Below are positions 47,832-57,720 of a DNA stretch of 64,000 nt, piece after piece. The DNA comes from Lutjanus erythropterus (Eukaryota; Chordata; Actinopteri; Lutjaniformes; Lutjanidae). A program made the translations under genes and the position numbers. The notes beneath the pieces were generated by a model. It had not been told where the DNA came from and ran no database searches. It saw nothing but the letters and a program-made list of their open reading frames with translations. Position 1 is the first letter of the stretch, and every line of letters starts with the position of its first letter. The DNA lies in contig CM034600.1 in the NCBI GenBank assembly GCA_020091685.1, positions 13,910,938 through 13,974,937 of the forward strand. The letters are read 5' to 3'.

Positions 47832-47963
47832 CAGACCAGGAAGAAGGTCCACAACATCCTAGAGGACAGAAATCAGCTCCTGCATCCCCCTGGGGCCATC
47901 AGCAAGGTCAAGTGCACAGCAAATAGGTTCAGAGCCTCCTTGGAGTCCGGGGCCATATGGCAG
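47832..47963 (+). CDS. Candidate 132-base exon, unidentified protein
   Basis: An acceptor (TATTTATCCAG) and a strong donor (GCAG|GTAAGC) flank 132 bases open from the first base, 44 codons beginning QTRKKVHNILEDRNQ and ending SLESGAIWQ, basic and helical in character. Phase is 0 at both ends, compatible with the candidates at 53417-53487 and 56961-57015. The closest thing I can think of is the basic tail that follows the reverse transcriptase of fish non-LTR elements (pattern: arginine/lysine-rich, ILxD, TNRF), so it could be a transposon relic instead. A third option is chance. Confidence 0.3.
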
Positions 47964-48469
47964 GTAAGCAGCATGATTAATGAGAAATCTGGGCTGATAT
48001 TAGGGTTAATTGACTGTGTTAGTCACCTCTTGGATATGGACTTTCTTGTCCTCTGCACTACTAGTTACAAAACAGACATGGTTTTTATATAACTTTTAGA
48101 TGATGATCATGACTGTTTGTATTTATGCTTTCATATTTCATTTTTCAACCTTAGGAGTCAACCAAACATGAGGTTCCTCAAATGCACTTTGTCTGTGACT
48201 GTACTGATCTTTCTCACCTAATTCCATCGCTTGGTCTTCCTTTCACTGCCTCTTATCATTCTCAAATATCCCCATGGAAACCAACGAAGCTGAACTCTGA
48301 AAACGGAAGATTAAATTCCACATTCTGGTGTTTGTTAATTTGAAATAAGACTGACAATCACAGCAAAACTTGAATCATGAGTATGTCATTGGGTTGCTTC
48401 CACTTGCATTTTGGTTCATCTTAGGGGACCTTTAGAAAGAAACCGGGTGTAAACATTCACGAGAACTTT
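47964..48469. other. No gene seen
   Basis: AT-rich, intron-like if the flanking candidate exons are real. Confidence 0.5.
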
Positions 48470-49060
48470 CTCAATGGATGTTTGTATCCTCGCTGAGGGG
48501 TGTGGGAAGAGAGGGTGAGAGTGTCCCAGCAGCAGAGATGAGAAGAGGGTAAGTGAGCCATGTGGAGGAAGCCAGAGGGTGAGTGGTGATCTGTAAGACG
48601 ATACCCTGCTACCTTCCCTGACCCCCCTGTCGGGCCACTCTGTTACCTGGACAAGATGGGAGGTATTAAGTGGCCCGCTGTCCCGCTAGGTTGAGTTGCT
48701 GATCCGCTAGCCAGAGAGGAAAGCCAACCCCTACTCCCATCTTCACTTCAGTGGGAGCGTTTGTTTTGATTTTTGTCCTCTCTTTCTCACAGACAAACCT
48801 GAGAGGCCCAATTTATCTGGGATAGAGTGAGGGGAAATAGGGCGCCTTGCCACTTGAACACTAGAACTTTAAGCCGGCAACGGTTCGCCGACTCTCTCTG
48901 CCAATGTCTTCCTTGACTGTAATGCAATGCTGACACACACAGAACAACAGAGGGCTTGTGATAATACATTAATGACAGATTAATAAACAATACATCCTGA
49001 TATATTCATAAAATTGCAGAAAAGTGGAACCACTGATTGAATCTTTGGGTTCCTCAATGG
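48470..49060. promoter_or_regulatory. Enhancer-like region
   Basis: Repeat-free GC-balanced sequence with CCCTGACCCCCCTGTCGGGCC (48616), CCCGCTGTCCCGCTAGG (48675), GGCAACGGTTCGCCGACTC (48877) and TTAATGACAGATTAATAAAC (48969). CpGs are retained more than in the flanks, sometimes a sign of constrained or unmethylated sequence. No coding frame of interest. Confidence 0.3.
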
Positions 49061-50639
49061 ATCAGGCATCCAAAGGCCAAATAGCAGATGAGAAGTGGAA
49101 TCAAAAGCTGCAACGTCCACCATGATTGTTTTTTTTAAATTGATTTTAACTTGTGGACATCCTTCCTGTGTGAAGTCAAAAATGTGTGCTGGTGCCCACC
49201 CACATCTTCAGGCCAGTGCAACACAGAGACTGCAGAGAGAACAGGAGGAACAATTTGCTCATTCTCAACCAAGACATGGGGGCTTTGGATGAAGGGAAAA
49301 AAAGACACCCAATATCCAAAATCCCTCTCTCAGGGCCATCATGTGAAGAATTCCCCCTCTTCTCCTCCTCCTGTGCCCTCCCTCCCTCCTTTCCTCTTCT
49401 CTTCTCTTCTTTTCTTTTTTAATCAAGCCGTCTGGGGTTGTCAGGTCTTTTGAGACGAGGACTCCCAGCCATGTGAAAAGTTAATCCCTTGTGGGCCTTC
49501 TTCTCCGTGGCGCTCATCTCCCTGGGAACACTGGTGGTGGTTTGCAGGCAGGTGGTGGAGGTGGTGGGCTGGTGGGTTTGGGGTGGGGGCGTGCGGAGGG
49601 GTGAGGAGGAGGGATGGATGGAGGGATGAACACAGGGCCACCCTGACCAACGGAGCGAGTGGTGCAGATTCTCTTCAATCCATCACTAACTCTGAAGCCC
49701 ACACCTGAATTTAGAGCCCTGTTGTGCCCTTGTCCCTCGCCACCCCAACTCCACACTAACAACCTCCCCTCTTCTCCACCATCCTGCCTCCCTCCACCCA
49801 CTCCGTTTCAATCCCCAACTCCAAGACCTTTTGATGAGGTTCCCTGCCTGACCGACAGACGGCTGGAATAGAGAGCAGAGAGGATTTGCTGCGTGGAGAG
49901 CCAGTTGAGTGGCTTCTGAAGGATGACAGTGGTTCACAATGGAGAGGGTACTCCTGTTGCATTGTGCCCCAAACCTCCCCGACACAGCATCCAACCCGCC
50001 CCACCTCATCCACCCTCCCCCAGCCACTTGGCTTCAACCGTTCCTCTCTAGCCGTTTCACTGTGTGTCAAAGCAACAATCCCGACAGACTCCTCTTGGGC
50101 CTTCTGCCAAGGAATGAAGGACATGATAGATAACAATGGAGGTAAGACGAGGGGTTCAACGGTGCTTTTGTCAGGATTCTCTCAATGAGCCGTTACGGGG
50201 ACGTCAACAGCAAGTACAAGAAGTAAGACACAAGCTGTCTTTTACTTTTAATGGCAAAGAACTCATATTTCTGGTTGGATGTTGAGGTCAGAGGATGTGG
50301 CACACAAAAGCTTCTAGCCATCTGAAGGAGACAGAAAAATGCACACTTGAACGCTTTGCTTGCGGTGCACTTTTTCTTCCACGGCCTCCCTCTCAGAGCG
50401 AAGTGCCATTGGAAATATAGACAGGCTCAGTCAGCCATCTTAATCCCTCTCCCCTGTCCATCTCACGCTCACTCAATCCACCCTGACCCCACACACTCTC
50501 GCTCTTTCACACACATGCATACACACTCATCCGCCGTCTCCCTCCCACTTGATGTGCCCCAAGCCCCCCCCCACCCTCAGAAAAGAGCTTGAGGCAGAGA
50601 GAATCTCTGTTGGAGGGGTGTACAGAGCGAGATTTGGGA
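49061..50639. other. No gene seen; C/T-rich and G-rich stretches
   Basis: CT-rich runs (49360-49420, 49750-49810) and a G-rich run (49530-49620) keep many overlapping frames open on both strands. Weak donor-like words at 50142 (GGAG|GTAAGA) and 50225 (AGAA|GTAAGA) have only short upstream segments and are not called. Confidence 0.5.
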
Positions 50640-50790
50640 GTTTGTAAAGGTCAGCGCGGACTTTGTTCAATCTGAGGGTTTATCTCAGCAACAGCAGGGC
50701 AGGACAATGGGGCCGCTCGCCGCGCAACAGAAACCCAAGCTGTGGCAGCTAAATTACTTCACTGATAAGGCCGAATTAGAAGCACTGGGA
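50640..50790. promoter_or_regulatory. Short enhancer-like block
   Basis: Repeat-free segment with GTCAGCGCGGACTTTGTTC, GGGGCCGCTCGCCGCGC (the densest CpG cluster in the window) and GGCAGCTAAATTACTTCAC. It is bounded downstream by a purine-rich run. Confidence 0.3.
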
Positions 50791-52119
50791 CCCTGGAGGC
50801 CAGGAAAAGAGGAGGGAGCGAAAAGAAAAAAGGAGAGGAGAAATAGAGAGGGAGGGCACATAAAATTGAGAAAGAAGGGTGAAAAATCAATGAATCACAA
50901 AAGAAAAGATTTCAGTGTGTGATCTGAGTATAATTAAAGCACATGCACTGCATTTTGTCATGAGAGCACATAATGTCTAATGCAGAGAAATCAACACTTG
51001 TCAGTACACTGGCATGCTAAAAGAAATTAAACTCTGCTATTTGCAAGAATTGTAAGCGCACGTTGATGTTTGTTTACAAGTATGCAGTTGAACATAAGAC
51101 TCACTGAGGGAGGCTCAGAAGGCCCTGTAGTGAGCCATTATATGAATGCTATAAAAAGAGACTGGGTTCTGTGTGCCTGTACTTGTGAACATGTGTGCAG
51201 ATGTATGAGCACAGAAGTAAAATAGATAAAAAGAGAAATTATGATATGAAAAGCAAGAAAATGATGATGATTCCTGTCAAGCATCCTGCACTGCACAAGA
51301 GAGGAAGAAGAAGAAGGGTTGGGAAAAAAAGCTGACTTGGACTGCTTGAGTGGTTTGGTAGGCACCATGCTTCAAGTGCGTGTGGACCGTGCACTTTTTG
51401 CACTCTTTCTACAGTTTCTACTAGAATATCTGCCTCTCTCCTTCTCTGAATAAACAATGTCAGCCACACAACATTAAAAGCACTCAGAACTTGTTAGAAA
51501 GTGGCATTGTAAGCTCTCGGCCAGCAGAGGGGAGCAGGCTGTGTCACCAGAAACACTCAGGCCCAATAAAATAACAGCAGGCAAAGTGGCATATGAAGAG
51601 TTTCATTATAAATCAGGCTCAGTATTTGATTTCAGCTATTAAAAAAAGAAAAATGGCTCATAAAGTACAGAAGAGGGAGGATAAAAAGAGCACAATGACA
51701 TACATGAGGATAACAAAGATTTTCGTGTACTGCCAAACAACCATCATGTTATCAAATGGATACATACTATAGATACACACTAATATTATCAAGGTAATGA
51801 TGGGGGTCATGTGCACATACAGTCACACCCACACACACACACATACACACACACACACAATCTGACAATGCTTTTGTTCTGTTGTTTGGCATAACTTCTG
51901 CATCACATGGCTCAAGCCTAAGAGTCTCAGAGAATATTTTTCTGTTTTTTCTTTCCTCCATCCTGTCGTACCGGGTGGCATGCTGGGTACCGCTGCGTAC
52001 CAGCTGCACCAACATCAGCTCACCTCCTCTCCAGAGAGAGTGACACAGAGCAGAATCATATGACATTTACAGAGGACAGAGTGACTGAGAGGCTTGCCGT
52101 TGCTGCTGTGAGCATTAAG
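50791..52119. other. No gene seen; (CA)n at 51826-51859
   Basis: GA-rich at 50795-50880, then unique-looking AT-rich sequence with one imperfect CA microsatellite. Confidence 0.55.
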
Positions 52120-52356
52120 AACCTGACCAGTTGCAGCAGATGGCCGTCCACCTTATAGAGCCAGGTTCTGTTCGAGGTTTCTGACTGTTAAAACAAAGTT
52201 TTTACTCACCACTGTCAACTTAGTGCTTGCTCTTTGTGAGAATTGTTAGGTCTCTGCAAATAATATTATAAGCAGGACAGTCTAGACCAGCTCTGTATGA
52301 AAGAAGAGATAACTTCTGTTATGATTTGGTGCTATATAAATAAAACTGACTTGACT
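52120..52356 (+). mobile_element. 3' tail of a LINE-type retroelement
   Basis: The order CAGCAGATGGCCGTCCACC, AGCCAGGTTCTGTTCGAGG, TTTCTGACTGTTAAAA, AGTTTTTACTCACCACTGTC, TTAGTGCTTGCTC, then GATTTGGTGCTATATAAATA and AAACTGACTTGACT matches the 3' non-coding tail of a non-LTR retrotransposon that is very common in teleost genomes and transcripts (from memory). The tail ends in short TTGACT-type tandem units, as expected for target-primed insertion. The reverse transcriptase part is absent, so it is a 5'-truncated dead copy. Confidence 0.8.
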
Positions 52357-53416
52357 AATTTGCAGAAACCAAGTTAGCCTCTCTCATGATGTCTTTCTGT
52401 TTGGACACCCAAACTAATAATCAGGTTATAATTTCAGATGGTGAGAATAAAGTAAGGATTAGATTGATTTGTGTTTGTTTGCTCATTCATTTATGCACTA
52501 GCTTGTTCGTCTGTTAATTCCTGACATTTTGTCTGTGACATTCCTGACACGGTTAATTGTATTTTGACAAAACTTTAATTTTACTTAGCCTACTTTCTTT
52601 TATTAGGTGAAATAAAATTCACTGTAGCAACCCCTCAAATTTTCTACAGCTGTCTGTCATGTATTAGCTGACACTGACTGCATATTAGTGTTGAACGCTA
52701 TGCAAAAAAAAAAAAAAAAGATTTCTCCATACACACACACACGGCTCATGTAAAGATGTTTTAGATGTCTACACTACCTCACGTCATCAGAGTCTCTTTC
52801 ACATCTACATGTAAATAAAAGTCTCAGTGACACCTGTACTGGCAAAGTAAAACAAGCTGTGTGATGTCATCACTTGCTTAATATGTTACGTAATTCCTGA
52901 GTTATAATTAAAAAATTATTTTATATGGTGTCTGTGGTCTCATTAACTTTTAAAGACTTTGATGCTGTCATTTTTAGACTCTTTAATCATAATAAAGAAA
53001 TATCCCTGCAAACATATTTTTGTGCAGTTATAATGTATATTCTTAAGAAACATCGAAATTCACTGTTTCAGTGACTTGTGTGCAGACTACTGCAAACAGA
53101 ATTGAATGAGGCAATGATATCTCATTTATGAAATGTCTGGGAAACATCTGTTTAAACTGTTATTTGTCATCTTGACACAAGCACTGGTACTAAATTAAGA
53201 TATTACACCAAACTCCTGGTGAGATCCTGTTTTAGTTGGGGAAATGTGACAGATTTAGGATTATGCGGAGGGTGGACCAGTGCCCGAGATGATTAAAAGA
53301 GAGAAATGTGAACATGTGCGTCTGTGTGCATGCAGATACACACAAGAGCACACACACACACACGAGCACCTCTACAAATCTTGACTCTGTCAAAACCTCC
53401 TTGTTGTCTCATGCAG
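52357..53416. other. No gene seen
   Basis: AT-rich with a poly-A run (52702-52718) and a short CA run at 53351-53362. Ends with an acceptor-like TTGTTGTCTCATGCAG. Confidence 0.55.
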
Positions 53417-53487
53417 ACAAGACTCCCAATGACAGTGGTGGAGAAAATGAGCGAAAATCACTCAAGCGATTCCGGAGACTTTCCAAA
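53417..53487 (+). CDS. Candidate 71-base exon, unidentified protein
   Basis: A good acceptor (CTTGTTGTCTCATGCAG) and a usable donor (CAAA|GTAAAG) flank 71 bases open in two frames. Read from the first base it gives a segment starting TRLPMTVVEKMSENHS and ends with two spare bases, fitting exactly between the candidates at 47832-47963 and 56961-57015. In the other frame it reads KTPNDSGGENERKSLKRF, basic and Ser-rich, ending at phase 0. The presence of two protein-like frames weakens any coding claim. No family recognised. Confidence 0.28.
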
Positions 53488-53838
53488 GTAAAGACGTCCC
53501 GGCGTGTTCGACACTTCAACAATTCAACACTGTTTTTAGATCTAATGTCGTCATCGTGCTTAGCTTCTCACTCTACCCTGTTATTCTAAATGACCAAGTA
53601 GAGGAAAGAATAACATAGGAGAATGTCTTTTTCCTGCCTGCCTGTGTCTCTTTATGTTTGTGTGGACGTATGTGGTAATCTACACTTTATATTCCTGTGC
53701 ATGTTCGTGTTTAACACATTACAGTATATACATACACCCTAACACACAGTTAAAACAGTTAATATCAAGCAAATAAAACAATTCTTTTATAAAAACAGAA
53801 CAGAAAGGTTACCTGAACATTTATACTTATTATAAGAT
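53488..53838. other. No gene seen
   Basis: AT-rich spacer. Confidence 0.55.
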
Positions 53839-53905
53839 GATTGGTTAGTGAGAGTCCTCCCTCTCCTTCCACCAATCATATGCCTATGAGGGCCCTTTAT
53901 AATCT
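53839..53905 (+). promoter_or_regulatory. Candidate core promoter: CCAAT boxes and TATA-like box
   Basis: GATTGGTTAG at 53839 (inverted CCAAT box), ACCAATCA at 53871 (direct CCAAT box) and CCTTTATAATC at 53894 (TATA-like) are spaced as in simple vertebrate promoters, with the nearest CCAAT about 20 bases from the TATA-like box. A start site would fall near 53930. No plausible downstream first exon is visible, and an enhancer or chance is possible. Confidence 0.25.
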
Positions 53906-54350
53906 CTGCTTGTACCATGACTCTTTGACACTGACAAAGACGCACACTGTGCCGCAGTGTTAGTCCTTATACCTAATAAAAAGTAATTAAAAGGCACAGC
54001 CATGTGCTCCAGTTTTCTCCTGGGCTCACTGCTCATGGATTGAGCTCTAAAGTACAGCACAAGAACTGCAAGGAGTTAACGAAAATAAGCATTTCTGCAG
54101 CCAAGGCTTTTGGGCCATGTTGTGTATCTGATTATGGAAAATGGCAATCACAACAGCCACGGGAACCTGATTAATAGGTCACCACCTCCTGCTTGAGTCA
54201 CAGAAATGTTAAGCGGCACAAGGGACTGAGATTTAAAGTGAGGGAGAGAGGGAAAGTGAGTGAAAATGGAAGAAATATGAGTGATTTGTGACTAACAAAG
54301 GCCTTGCAATGGTGGGCTCACACTTATACGCTTGTAGACATAAAAATATA
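53906..54350. other. No gene seen
   Basis: Unique-looking sequence with a GA-rich stretch at 54240-54280. Confidence 0.5.
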
Positions 54351-54931
54351 AGGCTGGGTTCACACAAACCCCGTTTAGTCCAGTTGAAACAAACCCTGGA
54401 GCGCTTACACCCTTGGTGTGGTTCAATTGGGTTGGTGTGAACTTGAACTCAGGTCCATACCAAACAACCACCTTCTGGTCTGCCTCGAAGGGGTGGTCTC
54501 AGACAGCTGTCAAATGAACTCCGAAGTGGTTCATTTATGGTATGAACACCATTTGAACCATTCACAGAAGTGTATCACTGTATGTATCATTCATTGGTTA
54601 AAAACATGTTCTCTTTCCATTTTGGTGAGCGGTGAAGTGGAAGCACGTTTGCTACCAAAATGTGGACTGGCAGGAGACAAAGTGAGAAATGCCTGCATTA
54701 TTAAATTATTTAATGCCCTTATGAGACGTTCATATGTGTGGTCTTTTTTTTGTCTGCTTGATCCAGATCAACAACAGCATGAACACAGCATGACGGTGAT
54801 GTATGATATCCAGGTAGAACAACTGTGAACTTTTTGAACACAAACCAAATTGGTTGGAAAATTCAAACAATGTATCACTCTCACATTACTTTGGTCCAGG
54901 AACTGCACCTTTTGGTATGAACGTGTCCTTA
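54350..54931. mobile_element. MITE-like element with AAGG...GTTCAYAC terminal inverted repeats
   Basis: The left end AAGGCTGGGTTCACACAAACC is paired with the right end, which on the other strand reads AAGGACACGTTCATACCAAAA (about 15 of 21 positions alike). Subterminal CCAAAACAAACC/GGTTTG-type words recur (AATTGGGTTGGTGTGAAC at 54425, TGAACACAAACCAAATTGG at 54835). The recall match is to a teleost hAT-like family. The 136-codon frame at 54418-54828 lies inside and shows no transposase motifs, so the element is non-autonomous. Confidence 0.65.
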
Positions 54932-54969
54932 CACCCACACAGATATGTGACAAAATATGCTGAGCTACC

Positions 54970-55320
54970 ATGAGATGAGCCTTGTTTCATGACTAATTCA
55001 TAAATGTCAGCCTTGCAGCGAGAGCTGGGAGGGGGGGGAAAGTGTATGTCTACATAAAAGCATAAATCTAATCACCAATATAAACAGCATTTGACAAATG
55101 TCATCATCTTCCACGGTGGCAAAGAGCAGTGTCATTGTCTGCTGCTGCCCTCAGGCCCTAACTGATGGGACTATTCATCAGGGTAATGATGAACGACGGG
55201 GTTTCACCAGATACATGGCGAAACAGAGGGGGGGGCGGATGATTGGACAGGAGTTACCTGCGCTTCACCACAGAGGACTGATGGGCCAATGTGGGGGTTT
55301 TTAAATTACTGCTTAAAGCA
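54970..55320. promoter_or_regulatory. Enhancer-like region
   Basis: Repeat-free apart from G8 runs at 55032 and 55230. It contains TAATCACCAATATAAACAGC, AAATGTCATCATC and GGTAATGATGAACGACGGG. It overlaps the minus-strand candidate exon at 55258-55323. Confidence 0.3.
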
Positions 55321-55323
55321 CCT
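55258..55323 (-). CDS. Candidate 66-base minus-strand exon
   Basis: On the minus strand an acceptor (GAGGTTACTCTTAGCAG) and a consensus donor (GCAG|GTAACT) flank 66 bases with one open frame after one leading base, starting GALSSNLKTPTLAHQ. It leaves two spare bases and is incompatible in phase with the minus-strand candidate at 46256. The acceptor's pyrimidine tract is short. Included for completeness; chance is the leading explanation. Confidence 0.15.
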
Positions 55324-55569
55324 CTGCTAAGAGTAACCTCATGCAATAAAGGACAGCATTGTGGTGGGGATGCGTGAGGAGACTGTGGGGGGGTTATTCA
55401 GGAAAACAAGAGGTTCCATTGAGAATGCTTGGCTGGAGTGGCTGAGGTCTGAAACCAATGACCAAGTAATAACAGCCCAAATCCCAGGGACAATATTTGT
55501 CGAGTTCCACTCTCTTCAAAGATGGATGACTTTGCCCCATGTACTTCCTCGGGAGCCTGCGCACCTTTC

Positions 55570-55960
55570 ATCTGAGCCTTACAGATTAATTTATTAACTA
55601 ATTAACAGATGTTGGTAACGAGTTATGAACAAATGATAAGGTATCAGGCTTCTAATCAAACCTGACATTTAATTTGCTGCCCTGCTTCCTCGTTATCAAT
55701 TACCGTGTTCATTGAAGATAATTGACAACGGTTTGCACTGGGACACAGGAGGCTTGTCTTTAACAGCTTTCTTTAAAAAAAAAAAAGGCAGTGCTGCTGT
55801 GGTGTTTCTAGGGGCAACGACGACCATATGTTTAATATTAGATGGAATCTGTTCCACTGGAGTGCTCCGAAAGCTGGGAAAATTGGATTAAATTGGCTAA
55901 TGGCATGTTTAAAACCTACATAAAATGAACGTGAATGGAAGATATTACAGCATCCAGGCC
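55570..55960. promoter_or_regulatory. Candidate conserved non-coding element
   Basis: Dense homeodomain and related cores: AGATTAATTTATTAACTAATTAACAG (55580), TTCTAATCAAACC (55651), ATTTAATTTGC (55668), TATCAATTACCG (55694), GATAATTGACAACGG (55718), then GGATTAAATTGGCTAATGGC (55884). Between them the sequence is not AT-biased. A poly-A run at 55773-55785 is the only low-complexity piece. Confidence 0.42.
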
Positions 55961-56280
55961 CGAGACTTGTGGTGTTACGCTCTCTCTCTGGTGTTTTCGC
56001 TCCGTGTGTAAACTTGGGGTTTCTGTCAAAGTCAAATAATGATGACAGAAAACCGCACACTGTTGGTCAATACTGTTATTAGAAACCACAGGATTGATAT
56101 CCTTTTCATTACGATGTGGGACTAAAACGCACATGTGCCAGAGTGTCTCCTTATTTTAACACATAACTTCATGTGGCCATCATGCAAAATATGCAGTTAC
56201 TTCTACATATGTGTTCATAATTTTCATATTTAGAAAATTTCAAAGATTACTTTGTTAAAATATTTTTTTCATGACAGCAC
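55961..56280. other. No gene seen
   Basis: AT-rich spacer ahead of an interspersed repeat. Confidence 0.55.
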
Positions 56281-56628
56281 TAGAGCTGAAATGATCAGTC
56301 AATTTATTGATTAGTCAAGCAAAGGAAAATGAGTTTCCAACTATTTTTTGACAACAATTGAATAAATGTTTAAGTCATTTGTCGAACAAAAATGTCAAAC
56401 ATTTGCTGCTTGCAGCTTCTTAAATTTAAGGATTTGCTGCATTTTCTTTGTCATTTATGATAGTAAATGATGAGTCTTTGGGTTTTGGACTGTTGGCTGG
56501 ACAAAAGAAGCAATTTAAAGACATCACATTTTTCACATTTTTCTGATTTTTTATATTTTAAATATCAATGAATTAAAATGAATTAATTAAATTGCAAAAC
56601 TAATCAGCAGATTAATCAATAATGATAA
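56281..56628 (+). mobile_element. Interspersed repeat with TTAAT/GATTA-rich ends
   Basis: Starts AGAGCTGAAATGATCAGTC and ends AATCAATAATGATAATAT. The core CAGCTTCTTAAATTTAAGG, GATTTGCTGCATTTTC, CTTTGTCATTTATGATAG and GGGTTTTGGACTGTTGG agrees with a very common teleost repeat known to me from memory. Two inverted partial copies exist in the window (11921-12080 and 47549-47630), direct evidence of its repetitive nature. No coding potential. Confidence 0.8.
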
Positions 56629-56960
56629 TATGTAACATGTTTTTATACTAATCATTGGTAGCTGATAACTATGCAGCTATTTTCAGTTTTATGCACCTGG
56701 TTTGTGAGAAATTGCACAAATTCAATGTTCTGTGCACTAATAAAGGAGTTCTATCTCTGTTGTACAGGGGTGTCAGCAGAAGTTTAAGCGTTGGATATTT
56801 CAAAACTCCATAATAGCACAAGGTCAAAGTGGAAGAATATGTTTTCTTGGTGAGCAATTGAGGTGAACTGACCTTTTAACATAAAATTATCTTCTACGTT
56901 CCAGTTAAACTAGATCTGAGGAGATAAAACGAAGATGTCCCGCTGTTTTCTGTGTTGCAG
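56629..56960. other. No gene seen
   Basis: AT-rich spacer ending in CTGTTTTCTGTGTTGCAG, a strong acceptor-like sequence. Confidence 0.5.
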
Positions 56961-57015
56961 CTTTGAGGAGAAGCACTCTCAGCTCAAGGCCATGCTCATC
57001 AGAACATGGTCCTGA
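56961..57015 (+). CDS. Candidate terminal exon with stop codon, unidentified protein
   Basis: A strong acceptor (CTGTTTTCTGTGTTGCAG) is followed by one base completing a codon and then FEEKHSQLKAMLIRTWS and TGA at 57013-57015. The residues form a plausible amphipathic helix. The required entry phase (two carried bases) equals the exit phase of the 53417-53487 candidate read from its first base, and that one follows the 47832-47963 candidate in phase. Together they would give about 85 residues. There is no good donor before the stop, so it would be a last exon; no AATAAA signal is seen in the next kilobase, which counts against it. No family recognised. Confidence 0.3.
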
Positions 57016-57359
57016 TTTGATTACTAAAAGACATGATAATGACCCCATTTACGTGAAGAGCTTCACTCATGCTATTCAATAGTCCACACAGCAGGGGTTT
57101 GAGTTAACTAGAGGTAATGTTAGGTCTGAGTGTCTAAAAATGGATGGTGGACTAATGGATTTCTGTGTTATGGTTAGTAAGTGCTCACTTTCTCTGACCT
57201 TAACCAACACTCATAATCAAAGCGGCAGAACATGACTGTCACCGTGAGAACACTGGAAAGCACATTAGTCAAATCAAGCAGGAAACGACTCTATCTTTCG
57301 TTATCTCACGCCCTCTCGTTCTCACTCTGTCTCATACTATCCATTCACTTGGTGTGACT
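57016..57359. other. No gene seen
   Basis: Would be 3' untranslated sequence if the preceding candidate exon is real; no poly-A signal recognised. Confidence 0.45.
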
Positions 57360-57720
57360 ACTGTCTCCTGGCAGTCCCAGGGAGTTTCTGCCCTATCAGT
57401 TCGGTACCAGTCACCTTAAGGGCCAAGCATCAAGATAAGGAACACCTTTCTGTGGAAGGCAAACAGATCAGACAAGTTCCAAGCTGCACCTTGAATGCCC
57501 TATAGGGATATCTTGCAGCATAAGAACTTGGCCATCCGCCCTCCTCAGGCAAAACACAAAAGGCGAGCAAACACTTTAGGAGGCGAGAGGTGGGTCAGGA
57601 CAGATAAGTGTCAGGGTGCGCCAGGACTTCTTCTCCCTGAAGTTCTGAGACAAGGACGTTAGTTTAGCTCAGCGATTAGAACAAAAGAAGCACAGCGTCA
57701 ACATAAAAAGAGAGCTGTCA
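57360..57720. promoter_or_regulatory. Enhancer-like region
   Basis: Repeat-free, balanced composition, with CCCTATAGGGATATC (57499, palindromic CCCTATAGGG), GGTACCAGTCACC (57404) and GTTTAGCTCAGCGATTAG (57662). No coding frame. Confidence 0.3.

Noticed and set aside
50112..50230. Donor-like words at 50142 and 50225 on the plus strand
   Set aside because: The possible exons are about 30-50 bases with weak acceptors and no phase agreement with other candidates.
43107..53487. Joining the 43107-43201 candidate to 47832-47963
   Set aside because: Phases do not match in either open frame, and the third frame ends in TAG at the donor.
54418..54828. 136-codon frame
   Set aside because: Lies inside the MITE at 54350-54931; no zinc-finger or catalytic motif, so not a transposase.
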